Shown: positions 46,695 to 56,141 of the stretch, piece after piece
How the letters are laid out: each line of letters starts with the position of its first letter
Numbering within the stretch: position 1 is the stretch's first letter
Assembly: GCA_965224225.1 (NCBI GenBank)
Contig: CBDCZF010000035.1
Coordinates: 868,001-932,000, forward strand
Source of the DNA: CAJQQK01 sp965224225
GTDB taxonomy: Bacteria > Pseudomonadota > Alphaproteobacteria > Rhizobiales > Hyphomicrobiaceae
Length of the DNA: 64,000 nt
Reading direction: 5' to 3'
Position numbers and translations under genes: made by a program
The notes under the pieces: generated by a model
Told to the model about the DNA's origin: nothing
What the model saw: only the letters and a program-made list of their open reading frames with translations
Database searches by the model: none

Positions 46695-47147
46695 CTAATC
46701 GCTGTCACCGAGGGAGCGAACCAGTTCGAGGATCGCGCGCCGTGCTTTCGGATCGGCGATGCGCAAGTAGGCCCGATTGAGCTCAATGCCTTCACGGCTG
46801 TTGAGGAACTCGATGATGTAATCGTCACCCGTGTTCTCGGCAAAGCCCGGAGCGCCTGGATTGGCGCCGTCTGCCTGGCCGGACAGTTCCTCGAAGAAAT
46901 ACTGAATGTTGACACCAAGTATTCGGGCGAGTTCGAACAGTCTGCTGGCACCGATCCGATTGGCGCCTTTCTCGTATTTCTGGACCTGCTGAAACGTTAG
47001 ACCGAGACACTCACCAAGCTTTTCCTGACTCATGCCGAGCAACATGCGGCGGAGCCGGACACGCCCGCCGACGTGAACGTCGATCGGGTTGGGCTTTCTC
47101 GGGTTGCCGGGCTCTACTTCCTCCGGCTGTGCCGTAGACCTTTGCAC
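46695..47147 (-). CDS. XRE-family HTH transcriptional regulator
   Basis: A 150-residue protein. The Cro/CI-type helix-turn-helix lies at about residues 26-82: RVRLRRMLLGMSQEKLGECL, then GLTFQQVQKYEKGANRIGAS. The C-terminal part (SREGIELNRAYLRIADPKAR and RRAILELVRSLGDSD) matches the widespread alphaproteobacterial regulator found between lnt and metK. The GTG start has GAAAGAGA upstream. A candidate promoter is placed at 47368-47396. Regulatory targets are unknown. Confidence 0.92.
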   Translation of the reverse strand: MQRSTAQPEEVEPGNPRKPNPIDVHVGGRVRLRRMLLGMSQEKLGECLGLTFQQVQKYEKGANRIGASRLFELARILGVNIQYFFEELSGQADGANPGAPGFAENTGDDYIIEFLNSREGIELNRAYLRIADPKARRAILELVRSLGDSD

Positions 47148-47367
47148 AATGCAATCTCTTTCCTAAATCAAGTTGGCCTCTATCAAGCCAAAGTGAGCAA
47201 CCCGCACTCATTCCCAACTGGCGATTGCCTGACCGCCTGCACTTTTTCGTTTCAGCTCCAACAACTACGCAATCTGAGCACTGATCAAGTTCAGCGACAG
47301 ATTGATCGCAGGGAACGACTGTCAGTCGTAACTGAACGCGTCTGCCGAGCTTCGTCAAGTCCGACAC

Positions 47368-47396
47368 TTTATCGTTCCGGCTAATACTTATTCCAA
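47368..47396 (-). promoter_or_regulatory. Candidate promoter of the HTH-metK unit
   Basis: Minus strand TTGGAA (47396-47391), 17-bp spacer, GATAAA (47373-47368). Four of six bases match each consensus hexamer. It lies 221 nt upstream of the GTG start in an AT-rich gap after lnt (47148-47435). Confidence 0.3.
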
Positions 47397-47435
47397 TAAA
47401 AGTACAAATGTTGTTTACCCTATGATGGTTTGCTA

Positions 47436-49172
47436 TCATCTATCTGCACCGGCAGAATGCGATTTTGTACGATGGCTGACAAAAAGGAACAAAATCGCAA
47501 TCAGTGAAAGGATGATCTCCAGCGTTCGCCCGTTGATTGAGTAAATTGTTGGTGCAGCCGAGGTTGGAAGTCGGCCGTCGAGGACACGTTGAGCGTCGAG
47601 GGGCAGGCGATCGACATAGCGGCCGAGTGGCCCAATGATCGCTGAAATGCCGTTGTTGGCGCTGCGCACCATGGCGACCCCCTGCTCAACCGCACGCAGA
47701 CGCGACTGGTGGAGATGCTGATATGGGCCGCTGGTATTGCCGAACCAGGCATCGTTGGTCAGGTTGACCAGAAGGCCTGGACGGGCGGCACCATCGGCGA
47801 TCTCGTCAGGGAAGATCGTCTCATAGCAAATCAGCATGGCGAGCGGCGGCAGGCCCGGAACCTGCAAGAGCTGGCGCGGTGAGCGGCCGGGCGTGAAACC
47901 GCCGCGGGTCCGTGTCAGGTTCTCGAAGCCAAGGGCATTCAGCAAACCCTGAGCTGGCAAATATTCGCCAAATGGAACCAGGTGGATCTTGTCATAGCTG
48001 TGGATTAATTCGCCCTGTCCATCATAGACGAGGGCAGAGTTGTAAATCCGATATGTACGCGGCCGGCCCGCTGCCTCAGGCGTCGGCTCGGCCCGGAATG
48101 TGCCGGTAATCAAATGCGCGCCATCGGGAATCGTGCGATCAAGCTGCTGTCGGATGGCCGGCTGGCGCTGCATGAAGAACGGTGCTGCGACCTCCGGCCA
48201 GAATATATGAGTGATCTGTGGTACTGATTGGCCGCCGGCACCCTCTGTGGGTCGCGCCGGTGCCGCCGACAGCGACAAGTGGCGCTCAAAGATCGCCACC
48301 GCCTTCGAGGCGTCGAACTTGTCACGCTGGGGGATAGACGGCTGCACAAGACGGAGACCAACGTTCTCGACATAAGCGATCGGATGGGCGCCGAGCCGCC
48401 ACAAGCCGAAGATCGCAATCCCCGCCAGCGGCAATAACGTCACCGAGATGATGGCTCGTACCGGTTTCACGGCGGACACGGCATGCTCGCCCCGGCGTTC
48501 ACTCAGGGCTGCCAGCGGCACCGTCATCATCACGACGGTGAACGCGGTCATGATCGTCAGGCCGAAGACGCTCGCCCACTGCATCATGGGCAATGGCATT
48601 GTGATGGCATAACCCAACGTGTTCCAGGGAAAGCCCGTCAGGATGTGCCCCCGCAGCCACTCGGCCAGCGTGATCGCAAGAGCAAACAGGACGATGCGTG
48701 ACCAGAACCCTTTGAGGTGGGGCGCTGCAAACCGGTGCAATGCGCCGGCGAGACCCAAGAAGAGCCCGAGCGCGGCCGTCAGGCCGGCAATCGCAAACGG
48801 CATTTGCAGTGCAAATCGCTCGGGCTGCACCAGGAAGGCCGAGCCGATCCAATAGAGGCCGGCAAAGTGATAACCGAAACCGAACGCCCAACCGCGAAAC
48901 GCAGCTGTTTTCAGGTCGCGCCAGCGATCAGACGGCAGAGATGTCCGGCAGGTGTCGACAGCCCAGAACAGGACCGGCAAAGAGATCAGCAAAACCGGCC
49001 AGAGATGGGTCGGGGCCATGGCCAGCGTCGCGGTTGCACCTGCAGCGAACATGGCCAGGAACGGCCGTCGGGCAAGCGCGGTACAGGCCAACTCGCGGAT
49101 CGCAAGAGCAATTCGTGCCGGAGCCGAGCCATTATACCCATCCGGGCCGGGCCCGGCACCGAATGACGTCAT
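47436..49172 (-). CDS. lnt: Apolipoprotein N-acyltransferase
   Basis: Inner-membrane enzyme that N-acylates the lipidated Cys of lipoproteins. It is 578 residues. About seven hydrophobic helices occupy residues 40-290. The nitrilase-like periplasmic domain has the catalytic triad Glu in HIFWPEVAAPF, Lys in YDKIHLVPFGEYLP and Cys in MLICYETIFPD. A final helix lies near 550. It follows corC by 17 bp in the minus-strand run. Confidence 0.95.
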   Translation of the reverse strand: MTSFGAGPGPDGYNGSAPARIALAIRELACTALARRPFLAMFAAGATATLAMAPTHLWPVLLISLPVLFWAVDTCRTSLPSDRWRDLKTAAFRGWAFGFGYHFAGLYWIGSAFLVQPERFALQMPFAIAGLTAALGLFLGLAGALHRFAAPHLKGFWSRIVLFALAITLAEWLRGHILTGFPWNTLGYAITMPLPMMQWASVFGLTIMTAFTVVMMTVPLAALSERRGEHAVSAVKPVRAIISVTLLPLAGIAIFGLWRLGAHPIAYVENVGLRLVQPSIPQRDKFDASKAVAIFERHLSLSAAPARPTEGAGGQSVPQITHIFWPEVAAPFFMQRQPAIRQQLDRTIPDGAHLITGTFRAEPTPEAAGRPRTYRIYNSALVYDGQGELIHSYDKIHLVPFGEYLPAQGLLNALGFENLTRTRGGFTPGRSPRQLLQVPGLPPLAMLICYETIFPDEIADGAARPGLLVNLTNDAWFGNTSGPYQHLHQSRLRAVEQGVAMVRSANNGISAIIGPLGRYVDRLPLDAQRVLDGRLPTSAAPTIYSINGRTLEIILSLIAILFLFVSHRTKSHSAGADR

Positions 49173-49189
49173 TGGGCAATTGCCATCGT

Positions 49190-50347
49190 TCAGGCCCCGC
49201 GACCGGCCGACGGCGGATCCGTGCGTCCAGCGGCTGGCGCTGCCTCGGACGCGACATGTTCGCCAATGGCGTCGGGGCGCTGCTGGCGGACAATTCGAAG
49301 GCGCTTGATGCGCCGCGGGTCGGCATCCAGGATCTCGAACTCGACGCCGGCCGGATGGCGCACGATCTCGCCGCGCACCGGAATACTGCCCGCGAGCGAG
49401 AATACCAGGCCGCCGAGGGTGTCGATGTCATCGTCGTCGAGGGACAGCGACAGGCCGAGATGGGCCTCTAGTTCCTCGATCGGAGTTCGTGCGGCAGCGA
49501 CCAGGCCGAGACGCGGATCACGCACAATCATCAACTCCTCGTCCTCGTCATGCTCGTCCTCGATATCCCCGACGATCTGTTCGACCAGATCCTCGATCGT
49601 GATCAGCCCATCGGTACCGCCGTATTCATCGACGACAAGCGCCATGTGCTTGCGCGTCGACTGCATGCGCAACAGCAGGTTCATGGCCGGCATCGACGGC
49701 GGCACGAACAGGACCGAGCGGCGGACCTTGGCGCTGGCGATCGGCTGGCTCAGGTCAATGCGCGAAAAATCGAGTTCCGGGAAGAGTTTGCGGACGCCTT
49801 CCGCCGGCTCCTCTGGGGCCGCGGGTTGCGCTTTCGATCCGGGCTGGCGCTCCTCGCCTGAGGGGCCGGCCGCAGATTTGGTCAGCCAGCCGACGAGATC
49901 CTTGACGTGGACCATGCCGCGCGGATCATCGAGCGTTTCGTGGAACAGGGGCACACGCGAGACGCCGGCCTCGACGATGGTCTGGAGGACCTGGGCAATG
50001 CTCTCGGACTCGTCGACAGCGATAATATCTGCACGCGGCACCATGACGTCCTCGACACGCAGCGCGCCATAGCGCAGCAGGCGCAGGAGCATTTCGCGCT
50101 CCTCGCGGCTGAACGCGTTCTCGTCTTCGGTCTTGAGCGCGTCCTCGATCGTGTCGCGCAAGGTCGGACTGTCGAGGCCGACAATCGTGCGCAGTGCGGC
50201 GAGCCAGCGGCTGGTGGTAATCGTGCGGCCATCGTCGCCGCCGTTGGCCGGCTGTTCAGCTGTCGGCTGTGCCGTGCCATTGCCAGTATCAGACCCGTTC
50301 TCGTAGGAACGGGTGTACGATAAATCAGTGACCATCTCAGGTTTCAT
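49190..50347 (-). CDS. CorC/HlyC-type CBS-domain protein
   Basis: A 385-residue cytoplasmic protein often named hemolysin-like or CorC. The N-terminal 65 residues are low complexity. Two CBS domains follow: VEDVMVPRADIIAVDESESI and the FVPPSMPAMNLLLRMQSTRK region, with the marker VVDEYGGTDGLITIEDLVEQ. The C-terminal CorC_HlyC domain carries TLGGLVFSLAGSIPVRGE. No DUF21 membrane domain is present, unlike CNNM/YfjD relatives. It overlaps ybeY by 4 bp. A role in magnesium or cobalt homeostasis is a family guess. Confidence 0.92.
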   Translation of the reverse strand: MKPEMVTDLSYTRSYENGSDTGNGTAQPTAEQPANGGDDGRTITTSRWLAALRTIVGLDSPTLRDTIEDALKTEDENAFSREEREMLLRLLRYGALRVEDVMVPRADIIAVDESESIAQVLQTIVEAGVSRVPLFHETLDDPRGMVHVKDLVGWLTKSAAGPSGEERQPGSKAQPAAPEEPAEGVRKLFPELDFSRIDLSQPIASAKVRRSVLFVPPSMPAMNLLLRMQSTRKHMALVVDEYGGTDGLITIEDLVEQIVGDIEDEHDEDEELMIVRDPRLGLVAAARTPIEELEAHLGLSLSLDDDDIDTLGGLVFSLAGSIPVRGEIVRHPAGVEFEILDADPRRIKRLRIVRQQRPDAIGEHVASEAAPAAGRTDPPSAGRGA

Positions 50348-50973
50348 GTGACCGCGGGCGATGTGCCCATCAAGGCGCCCCGGTCGTTCAGCTCCTCTGT
50401 GTAGGGGTTTGCAATGCCAAGTAAGCCAAGAATATCGATCTCAAGAGTTTCCATTTCGTCAGCAGCCCGCGCGTCACCATGATCATACCCGAACAGGTGG
50501 AGACAGCCGTGTACGATCAGGTGAGTTGTATGGTCGGCCAACGTGATGCCCTGTTCGCCAGCTTCCCGCTCGATGGTTTCGCGGGCGAGGATAATGTCAC
50601 CAAGCGGGCGTGGCCCGGCGAAGTCGGCCGAGGCAGGCGGCGCCGGGAACGAGAGTACGTTGGTTGGCTTGTCGGCTGACCTGTAACGCGCGTTGAGATC
50701 GCGGACGGCAGCGTCATTGGCAAAGGAAATTGCTGCGACTTGGTCGGCCGAAACCGCGATGACGGACGCGATAGTGCGCGCGATCCGGGATGTGTATTCG
50801 TGATCGGCTGCAAACGTGGGCCAGCCCTTATCATCAATCAGCACATCAAGGCTCAGCCCGGCCGGCTGGCTGGCCCCGGGTAATGGTTCCGGCTCGTCTT
50901 CGATGACACCGCCGTCGGCGGCATCTATCGCATCTGACGCATGTCCCGGCATGATCGGCAAACCTGTGTTCAC
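50344..50973 (-). CDS. ybeY: Endoribonuclease YbeY
   Basis: Zinc-dependent single-strand endoribonuclease involved in 16S rRNA 3'-end maturation. It is 209 residues, longer than E. coli YbeY (155) because of an N-terminal extension of about 45 residues rich in acidic residues. The zinc motif HGCLHLFGYDHGD is intact (H-x3-H-x5-H). NVLSFPAPP matches the family. It overlaps phoH at its start and corC at its end, 4 bp each, forming a tight operon. Confidence 0.93.
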   Translation of the reverse strand: MNTGLPIMPGHASDAIDAADGGVIEDEPEPLPGASQPAGLSLDVLIDDKGWPTFAADHEYTSRIARTIASVIAVSADQVAAISFANDAAVRDLNARYRSADKPTNVLSFPAPPASADFAGPRPLGDIILARETIEREAGEQGITLADHTTHLIVHGCLHLFGYDHGDARAADEMETLEIDILGLLGIANPYTEELNDRGALMGTSPAVT

Positions 50974-52001
50974 TCAGATCCATCGGCTCTGGCGGCACGT
51001 TCCGCCTCGGCCTTGTCGTAAGCATTCACGATACGCGCGACAATGTCACGCCGAATGACGTCTCCGGCGCCAAAGCGGACCGCCTCGATGCCCTCGACAT
51101 CCTCCAGCAGCGAAATGGCTTCTTCAAGACCGGAGCGCTGGCCGACCGGCAGATCGACTTGGGAGGGATCGCCGGTTACCACCATCTTGGAGTTTTCGCC
51201 GAGCCTGGTCAGAAACATCTTCATCTGCATGCTCGTCGTGTTCTGCGCCTCGTCGAGAATGACGAAGGCATTGGCGAGCGTGCGACCACGCATGAAGGCG
51301 AGTGGTGCAACCTCGATAATGCCGGCTTCGAGGTCCTTTTCAACCTTTTCCGGAGCCAGCACGTCGTAGAGTGCATCGTAAAGCGGGCGCAGGTAGGGAT
51401 CGACCTTGTCGCGCATGTCGCCTGGCAGGAAGCCGAGCCGCTCACCGGCCTCGACGGCAGGCCGCGACAGGATAATGCGCTCGACGTTGCCGCGCTCGAG
51501 ATGATGCGCCGCACAGGCAACGGCCAGGTACGTTTTGCCGGTGCCGGCCGGACCGACGCCGAAGACCAGATCATAATCCGCCAACGCCGCGATATAGCGG
51601 CTCTGCATCGGCGTGCGCGCCTTGACGGTCTTCTTGCGGGTCGTGATCTGGCCCTGCCCGCCGGCTGCGGGCCCCGCCGACTTGGCATGGCGCAACATGC
51701 CGTCGAACTCGCCGGGGGTGAGGACCTCACCGGCTGCAACACGGCGGTAAAGGGCTTCCAGGGCTGTGCGGGCCATTGCACACGAGGCATCCGAGCCTTC
51801 GAGAATAACCGCATTTCCGTGGGCGTGGGCGGCGACGCCGAGGCGCTGCTCGATCAGCGCCAGATGGGCATCGTATTCACCGAGAAGCTGGGGCAGCAGC
51901 CTGTTGTCATCGAAGGTGACGACCACGCGGGCGCCGGCGTTACGGCTCCCGTCTCCGTGTGTGCGACCTGAACTCACGCCAGGGTTGCGGCCCATCGGCA
52001 A
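50970..52001 (-). CDS. PhoH-family ATPase
   Basis: A 343-residue cytoplasmic protein of the PhoH family, predicted ATPase linked to RNA metabolism. The Walker A motif is VGPAGTGKTYLAVACAAHHL and Walker B FVILDEAQNTTSMQMKMFLT. An N-terminal KH-like segment is at about 30-95. The gene is always found next to ybeY and miaB in proteobacteria, as here. The 4-bp overlap with ybeY indicates translational coupling. Confidence 0.93.
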   Translation of the reverse strand: MPMGRNPGVSSGRTHGDGSRNAGARVVVTFDDNRLLPQLLGEYDAHLALIEQRLGVAAHAHGNAVILEGSDASCAMARTALEALYRRVAAGEVLTPGEFDGMLRHAKSAGPAAGGQGQITTRKKTVKARTPMQSRYIAALADYDLVFGVGPAGTGKTYLAVACAAHHLERGNVERIILSRPAVEAGERLGFLPGDMRDKVDPYLRPLYDALYDVLAPEKVEKDLEAGIIEVAPLAFMRGRTLANAFVILDEAQNTTSMQMKMFLTRLGENSKMVVTGDPSQVDLPVGQRSGLEEAISLLEDVEGIEAVRFGAGDVIRRDIVARIVNAYDKAEAERAARADGSE

Positions 52002-52185
52002 ATCTGCTTCTCCCGAGCATCTCAGTTGGCGATGTGTAATCTATCGCATGTCTTTGGAAATCATGCTGCGCCAAACCGGCATTTGGCAACCCTGACCCAA
52101 GACTTCAAGGCACCGAAAATCAATACGTCTGCATGTCGGGTTCCCGAAGTGCGGGGACGGGGCTGCGCGCTTGGTGGGATGACAA

Positions 52186-53577
52186 TCATGCAGCGCGGAC
52201 GACGCCGGTCAGCGAGTGGCGGTTGGCAACCGAGATCTCGACCGGGCGAATGGCGCCGAGGAGGGCTTCACTGGCGTCGGCATGGACGGCCTGCAGATAG
52301 GGCGAGCGGCCAACCAACTGGCCCTCGCCGCGGCCGCGGCGCTCGAACAGCACCGGCAGAACTAGGCCGACACAGGCAGCGTTGAACGTGCTTTGCTGAT
52401 CCTCGAGCAAGGCCTGGAGACGCTGTAGACGGTCGGCCTGGACGTCGTCTGGCAGTTGTTCGTCGAGCATCGAGGCGGGCGTGCCGGGGCGCGCGCTGTA
52501 TTTGAACGAATAGGCCTGGGCGAACTTGATGTCATCGACCATCGCCAGCGTTTCAGCAAACTCGTCCTCGGTCTCGCCCGGGAAACCGACGATGATGTCG
52601 GTCGACAGCGCGATATCGGGGCGGGCTTCGCGGATGCGGGCCACCAATTCGCGATACGACTGTGCGGTATGCTTGCGGTTCATGGCGCCGAGGATACGGT
52701 CGGCACCGGCCTGGAAGGGCAGATGCAGATAGGGCATCAGCTTGGCGTTGTCGCGATGCGCGGCAATCAGGTCGTCCGTCATGTCGTTCGGATGACTGGT
52801 CGTGTAGCGCAATCTGTCGAGACCATCGATCTCGGCCAGACGGTCCAACAGACGTGCGAGCGACCAGCTGCTCCCGTCCGGCCCCTCGCCGTGATAGGCA
52901 TTGACGTTCTGGCCGAGCAAGGTCAGTTCGCGTACACCGCTCGCGACAAGGCTTTGCGCCTCGTTCGCCACCTGTTCGACAGGCCGCGAATACTCCACAC
53001 CGCGCGTATAGGGCACGACGCAGAACGTGCAGAACTTGTCACAGCCTTCCTGCACGGTCAGGAATGCAGACGCCTGACGCGGCGCGGCGCGTTCGGGGAG
53101 GTCCTGAAACTTGTCACGCTCGGGGAAATCGAGCCGTACGAGCTTGCGGCCTTCGGTTTCGATATCAAAGATATAGCTTGGCAGCTGCTGGTAGCTTTGC
53201 GGGCCGACGACCAGATCGACGACGGGCGCGCGCTCGATGATCTCCTGGCCCTCGGCCTGGGCGACGCAGCCGGCAACCGCGATCGTCGTTTTCTTGCCAT
53301 CGGCCTGGCGCGCCGTTTTCACCTGGCGCAGCCGGCCAAGCTCCGAATAGACCTTCTCGGCCGCCTTCTCGCGAATGTGGCAGGTGTTGAGGACGATGAA
53401 GTCGGCGTCCTCGATGGTCGTGGTCTCGCTATAGCCGACTGGGGCCAGCGCTTCGACCATGCGCTCGCTGTCGTAGACGTTCATCTGACAGCCGAACGTT
53501 TTTACAAAAACCTTCTTCGCCGGCATCTCGGTCTCACGGCCGCCTGCAAGAGGCGTGATAGTTGGCGATCGGCTCAT
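52186..53577 (-). CDS. miaB: tRNA-2-methylthio-N6-dimethylallyladenosine synthase
   Basis: Radical-SAM methylthiotransferase for ms2i6A37 in tRNA, 463 residues from MSRSPTITPLAGGRETEMPA; MPAKK seventeen codons later is an alternative start. The N-terminal UPF0004 domain has KTFGCQMNVYDSERMVEALA and NTCHIREKAAEKVYSELGRL. The radical-SAM cluster is CDKFCTFCVVPYTRG. The C-terminal TRAM domain holds VLFERRGRGEGQLVGRSPYL. It sits between phoH and plsC. The 184 bp after it (52002-52185) show no feature. Confidence 0.95.
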   Translation of the reverse strand: MSRSPTITPLAGGRETEMPAKKVFVKTFGCQMNVYDSERMVEALAPVGYSETTTIEDADFIVLNTCHIREKAAEKVYSELGRLRQVKTARQADGKKTTIAVAGCVAQAEGQEIIERAPVVDLVVGPQSYQQLPSYIFDIETEGRKLVRLDFPERDKFQDLPERAAPRQASAFLTVQEGCDKFCTFCVVPYTRGVEYSRPVEQVANEAQSLVASGVRELTLLGQNVNAYHGEGPDGSSWSLARLLDRLAEIDGLDRLRYTTSHPNDMTDDLIAAHRDNAKLMPYLHLPFQAGADRILGAMNRKHTAQSYRELVARIREARPDIALSTDIIVGFPGETEDEFAETLAMVDDIKFAQAYSFKYSARPGTPASMLDEQLPDDVQADRLQRLQALLEDQQSTFNAACVGLVLPVLFERRGRGEGQLVGRSPYLQAVHADASEALLGAIRPVEISVANRHSLTGVVRAA

Positions 53578-53703
53578 GGTACGCGCACCCCTGTTGCGAT
53601 TTTTGTAACAGCCGTTGGACCTAGCCGCTTCGTTTATCAGCAAGGTTAGTAAAATGTCATCGCTTTGTTGCAATGCGGGACGATTCGCAACAGAGCGCGG
53701 CGA

Positions 53704-54543
53704 TTACGCACCGGTTTCTTGCCCATAACGGCCGCGCAATGTCTCTACTACGTTGTTACGAATGACTTTTTCCGTATGGCTGGCTAATGCCTTGCGGGTC
53801 TCGAATTCGGCCAGCGGGACCGGCTCACCAATCACGATACGCACATCGAGCGGGCCTGCCTGCAAGAGATACCAGGCATGATCCGCCATCTCCATGTCGC
53901 CGTACCAGCCAATCCGGTGGCGGTCGGCCCGGCCGATCGGAACGCCGTGCAATCTCGTGTAGGTGAGCGACAAGGTCTGGACACTCGTCCCGGCATCCGG
54001 CGCCCCGAAAGCCGCTGCGAAAAGCGCCGATTTGAAGGGCATGACGCGGTTGCCGTCCGTCGACGTTCCTTCTGCGAATAAGACCAGCGTGTCGCCTCCC
54101 GCCAGCCTGTCGCTCATTTCAGAGGTGACCTTGCCGACATTGGTGCGCCGCTCGCGATCGACGAACACGGTGCGCTGCAGGCGGGCCAGGGTCGAGACGA
54201 CCGGCCAGGTGCCGACCTCGCGCTTGGCAATGAAGGACAACGGGGCGATCGAGCTCAGTACCGGGATATCGAGCCAGGAGACATGGTTGGCGGCAACCAG
54301 CACCGGCCGGTCGGCTGCAACGGCACCTTCGATAGTCAAACGGATGCCGAGCAGGCGACACACTACGCGGTGATAGTGCTGAGGTAAGCTGCGGGCGAGC
54401 CTCGGTGCCATCTTCAAAAGGAGGTACTGAACCGGCATGAGCGGTACGGTGATTGCTGCGAACAGCGTCAGGATGCCGATCGCGCGCAGCGGCCCGCCAA
54501 TTGGGTTTATTCCCGGCCAATCAAGATCGTCGGACGAATTCAA
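53704..54543 (-). CDS. plsC: 1-acyl-sn-glycerol-3-phosphate acyltransferase
   Basis: Membrane-bound enzyme making phosphatidic acid. It is 279 residues. A hydrophobic anchor is at about 20-45. The catalytic His-x4-Asp motif appears as NHVSWLDIPVL near 90, and the acceptor-binding motif FAEGTSTDG near 160. In related Rhizobiales a fur or mur gene often separates this gene from rimI; here rimI is only 22 bp upstream. Confidence 0.94.
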   Translation of the reverse strand: MNSSDDLDWPGINPIGGPLRAIGILTLFAAITVPLMPVQYLLLKMAPRLARSLPQHYHRVVCRLLGIRLTIEGAVAADRPVLVAANHVSWLDIPVLSSIAPLSFIAKREVGTWPVVSTLARLQRTVFVDRERRTNVGKVTSEMSDRLAGGDTLVLFAEGTSTDGNRVMPFKSALFAAAFGAPDAGTSVQTLSLTYTRLHGVPIGRADRHRIGWYGDMEMADHAWYLLQAGPLDVRIVIGEPVPLAEFETRKALASHTEKVIRNNVVETLRGRYGQETGA

Positions 54544-54565
54544 TTGCGGATTGCCATCAACAGCT

Positions 54566-55072
54566 TCAGAAAACGGGGAACTCTCTGGTCAGCACCAAGG
54601 CGTCGACAGGTGCTCGGCCCGCATTGCGATAGTAGCCGATGCGCCGGCCCTCGGCGACAAAACCGAGCGATCTGTATAACTCAAGTGCCGCCCGGTTTTC
54701 GACCGAAACTTCGAGAAAGAGTTTGCGGGTTGGGCTTGCTGCCAGGTCGTCGAACAATCCGGCCAGCAGCCAACTGGCGACTCTCCGACGGCGGAAGCCT
54801 GGAGCGACCCCGATTGAAAGGATCTCTGCCTCGTCGGCGACCTGGCGCGCCAGAACGTATCCGATGGCTGTCGAGCGACCGCCACCCTGGTCGGCAGTTT
54901 CCGCAAGCTGCAGCCAACATTGGCGATCGGCAATGAATTCGGCCCAGGTCTCCGCCGGCCAGGGATTGGGGAACGACAGGCGGTGCAGGCCGGCGAGTTC
55001 TTCGGCATCGCCAGCGCCAGCCTTACGAATTCGAAGCTCATTTTGTTCTGGCAGGCCTGTTGACATTGTCAC
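54566..55072 (-). CDS. rimI: Ribosomal-protein-alanine N-acetyltransferase RimI-type
   Basis: GNAT-fold acetyltransferase, 168 residues. The acetyl-CoA-binding motif A is visible as SIGVAPGFRRRRVASWLLAG near 93-112. LFLEVSVENRAALELYRSLG and FVAEGRRIGYY match RimI. RimI acetylates S18 and, in some species, works with the TsaB-TsaD system; its position directly downstream of tsaB fits the usual pairing, although a repeat-filled 317-bp gap separates them here. Confidence 0.88.
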   Translation of the reverse strand: MTMSTGLPEQNELRIRKAGAGDAEELAGLHRLSFPNPWPAETWAEFIADRQCWLQLAETADQGGGRSTAIGYVLARQVADEAEILSIGVAPGFRRRRVASWLLAGLFDDLAASPTRKLFLEVSVENRAALELYRSLGFVAEGRRIGYYRNAGRAPVDALVLTREFPVF

Positions 55073-55098
55073 CCAAGAATAACTCTGAAATGCAGTTT

Positions 55099-55133
55099 GC
55101 CCCTCACCCTACCCCTCTCCCCGTACTCCACGC
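55099..55133. repeat. Family A half copy
   Basis: Only the left arm GCCCCTCACCCTACCCCTCT plus CCCCGTACTCCACGC is present. There is no matching right arm within 200 bp, so it is truncated. It begins 27 bp after the rimI start on the opposite side of the rimI-tsaB gap. Confidence 0.6.
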
Positions 55134-55179
55134 ACCTCTGTCCGGGCAAATTCTGCACTGCTGAAGCCACAATCACAGT

Positions 55180-55272
55180 CGTCATCCCCACGCAGGTGGG
55201 GACCCAAGCGATCCGCCACTTTCTCAGTGCTGCCAGATGGTTGCTTGGGTTCCCGCCTGCGCGGGAATGACG
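55180..55272. repeat. Family E inverted repeat, copy 2
   Basis: Left arm CGTCATCCCCACGCAGGTGG and right arm CCCGCCTGCGCGGGAATGAC are inverted, with inner GGGACCCAAGC and GCTTGGGTTCCC. The layout is the same as 17335-17427, including the 93-bp length. With the half A copy it fills the 317-bp rimI-tsaB gap. Confidence 0.82.
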
Positions 55273-55389
55273 GAGTGTTGGTTGGCCGTCCAGCGTGTCC
55301 CACATTCACCCGAATGCGGAATTCATACTATTTATCAGGCCCATAAATCGCCTTGGCGAATGCTTAACCGGACAGCAGTGTGTACTGTA

Positions 55390-56130
55390 TCAAATGTCAA
55401 CGCTGCCGCCGGTTGTGCCCGGCTCCAGGCGGGCGATGGGTGACGCCTGCGACGGGGTTGCGTCGGGCGGGCGCAGGTAGAGCGGCACCGGGCGATCGAC
55501 GGGCGTGCTTTCGAGCGCAACATCGAGCAGAAAACGGCTGTCCGGCTGGTCGATGCCATCCGGCGGTGATTGCGGCCAGGCCGACGAGACGGTTGCGAGT
55601 TCGTCGCCGCCCCCTTCAATAATTCGCCCGGCCGCGCTGCCGACTGCGAACAAGCGACGACCGGCGAGATGGTCGCGTGCCGCCGCATCGGTGACCAGCG
55701 CCGGGCCCGCAATCGCGGCGGCGTCCGCCGCGACAATCTCAATAAAAACACGTCCGCGCTTGGCATCCCTGAGCACCGCCACGCCGTCATAGGTGGCGTC
55801 GGGGCCGAGCGCTGCCCAAACGGCCCGCGCGACCGTTGCCAAGCTGGACTGCGTCACGACGGCAGTTCCGTGCGAAACCGCGAAGCCGTGCGCGGCAGCA
55901 ATCCCGATCCGTGTGCCGGTGAAGGTGCCGGGACCATGCGTAACGGCAATGCGGTCGAGATCCTCGAAGGCGAGGCCACTCGCCGCCATCACTTCGGCAA
56001 TCATCGGCACGACCGCTTCGGCATGGCCACGGCGCATCAGGGTGCGTCTTGCAAACACCTCGCCCGTCGCACCAACGCGAACGGCTGCCGAGCAGGCATC
56101 GAAACAGGTGTCGAAGGCAAGGACGTTCAC
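55390..56130 (-). CDS. tsaB: tRNA threonylcarbamoyladenosine biosynthesis protein TsaB
   Basis: Non-catalytic partner of TsaD in t6A37 synthesis. It is 246 residues with an ASKHA fold. The N-terminal MNVLAFDTCFDACSAAVRVG, the conserved RRGHAEAVVPMIAEVMAASG and VTHGPGTFTGTRIGIAAAHG are typical. The C-terminal half is variable as usual. The gene lies 11 bp downstream of the nitroreductase gene, in the same orientation, so they are probably co-transcribed. Confidence 0.93.
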   Translation of the reverse strand: MNVLAFDTCFDACSAAVRVGATGEVFARRTLMRRGHAEAVVPMIAEVMAASGLAFEDLDRIAVTHGPGTFTGTRIGIAAAHGFAVSHGTAVVTQSSLATVARAVWAALGPDATYDGVAVLRDAKRGRVFIEIVAADAAAIAGPALVTDAAARDHLAGRRLFAVGSAAGRIIEGGGDELATVSSAWPQSPPDGIDQPDSRFLLDVALESTPVDRPVPLYLRPPDATPSQASPIARLEPGTTGGSVDI

Positions 56131-56141
56131 GAAAACTCTTG

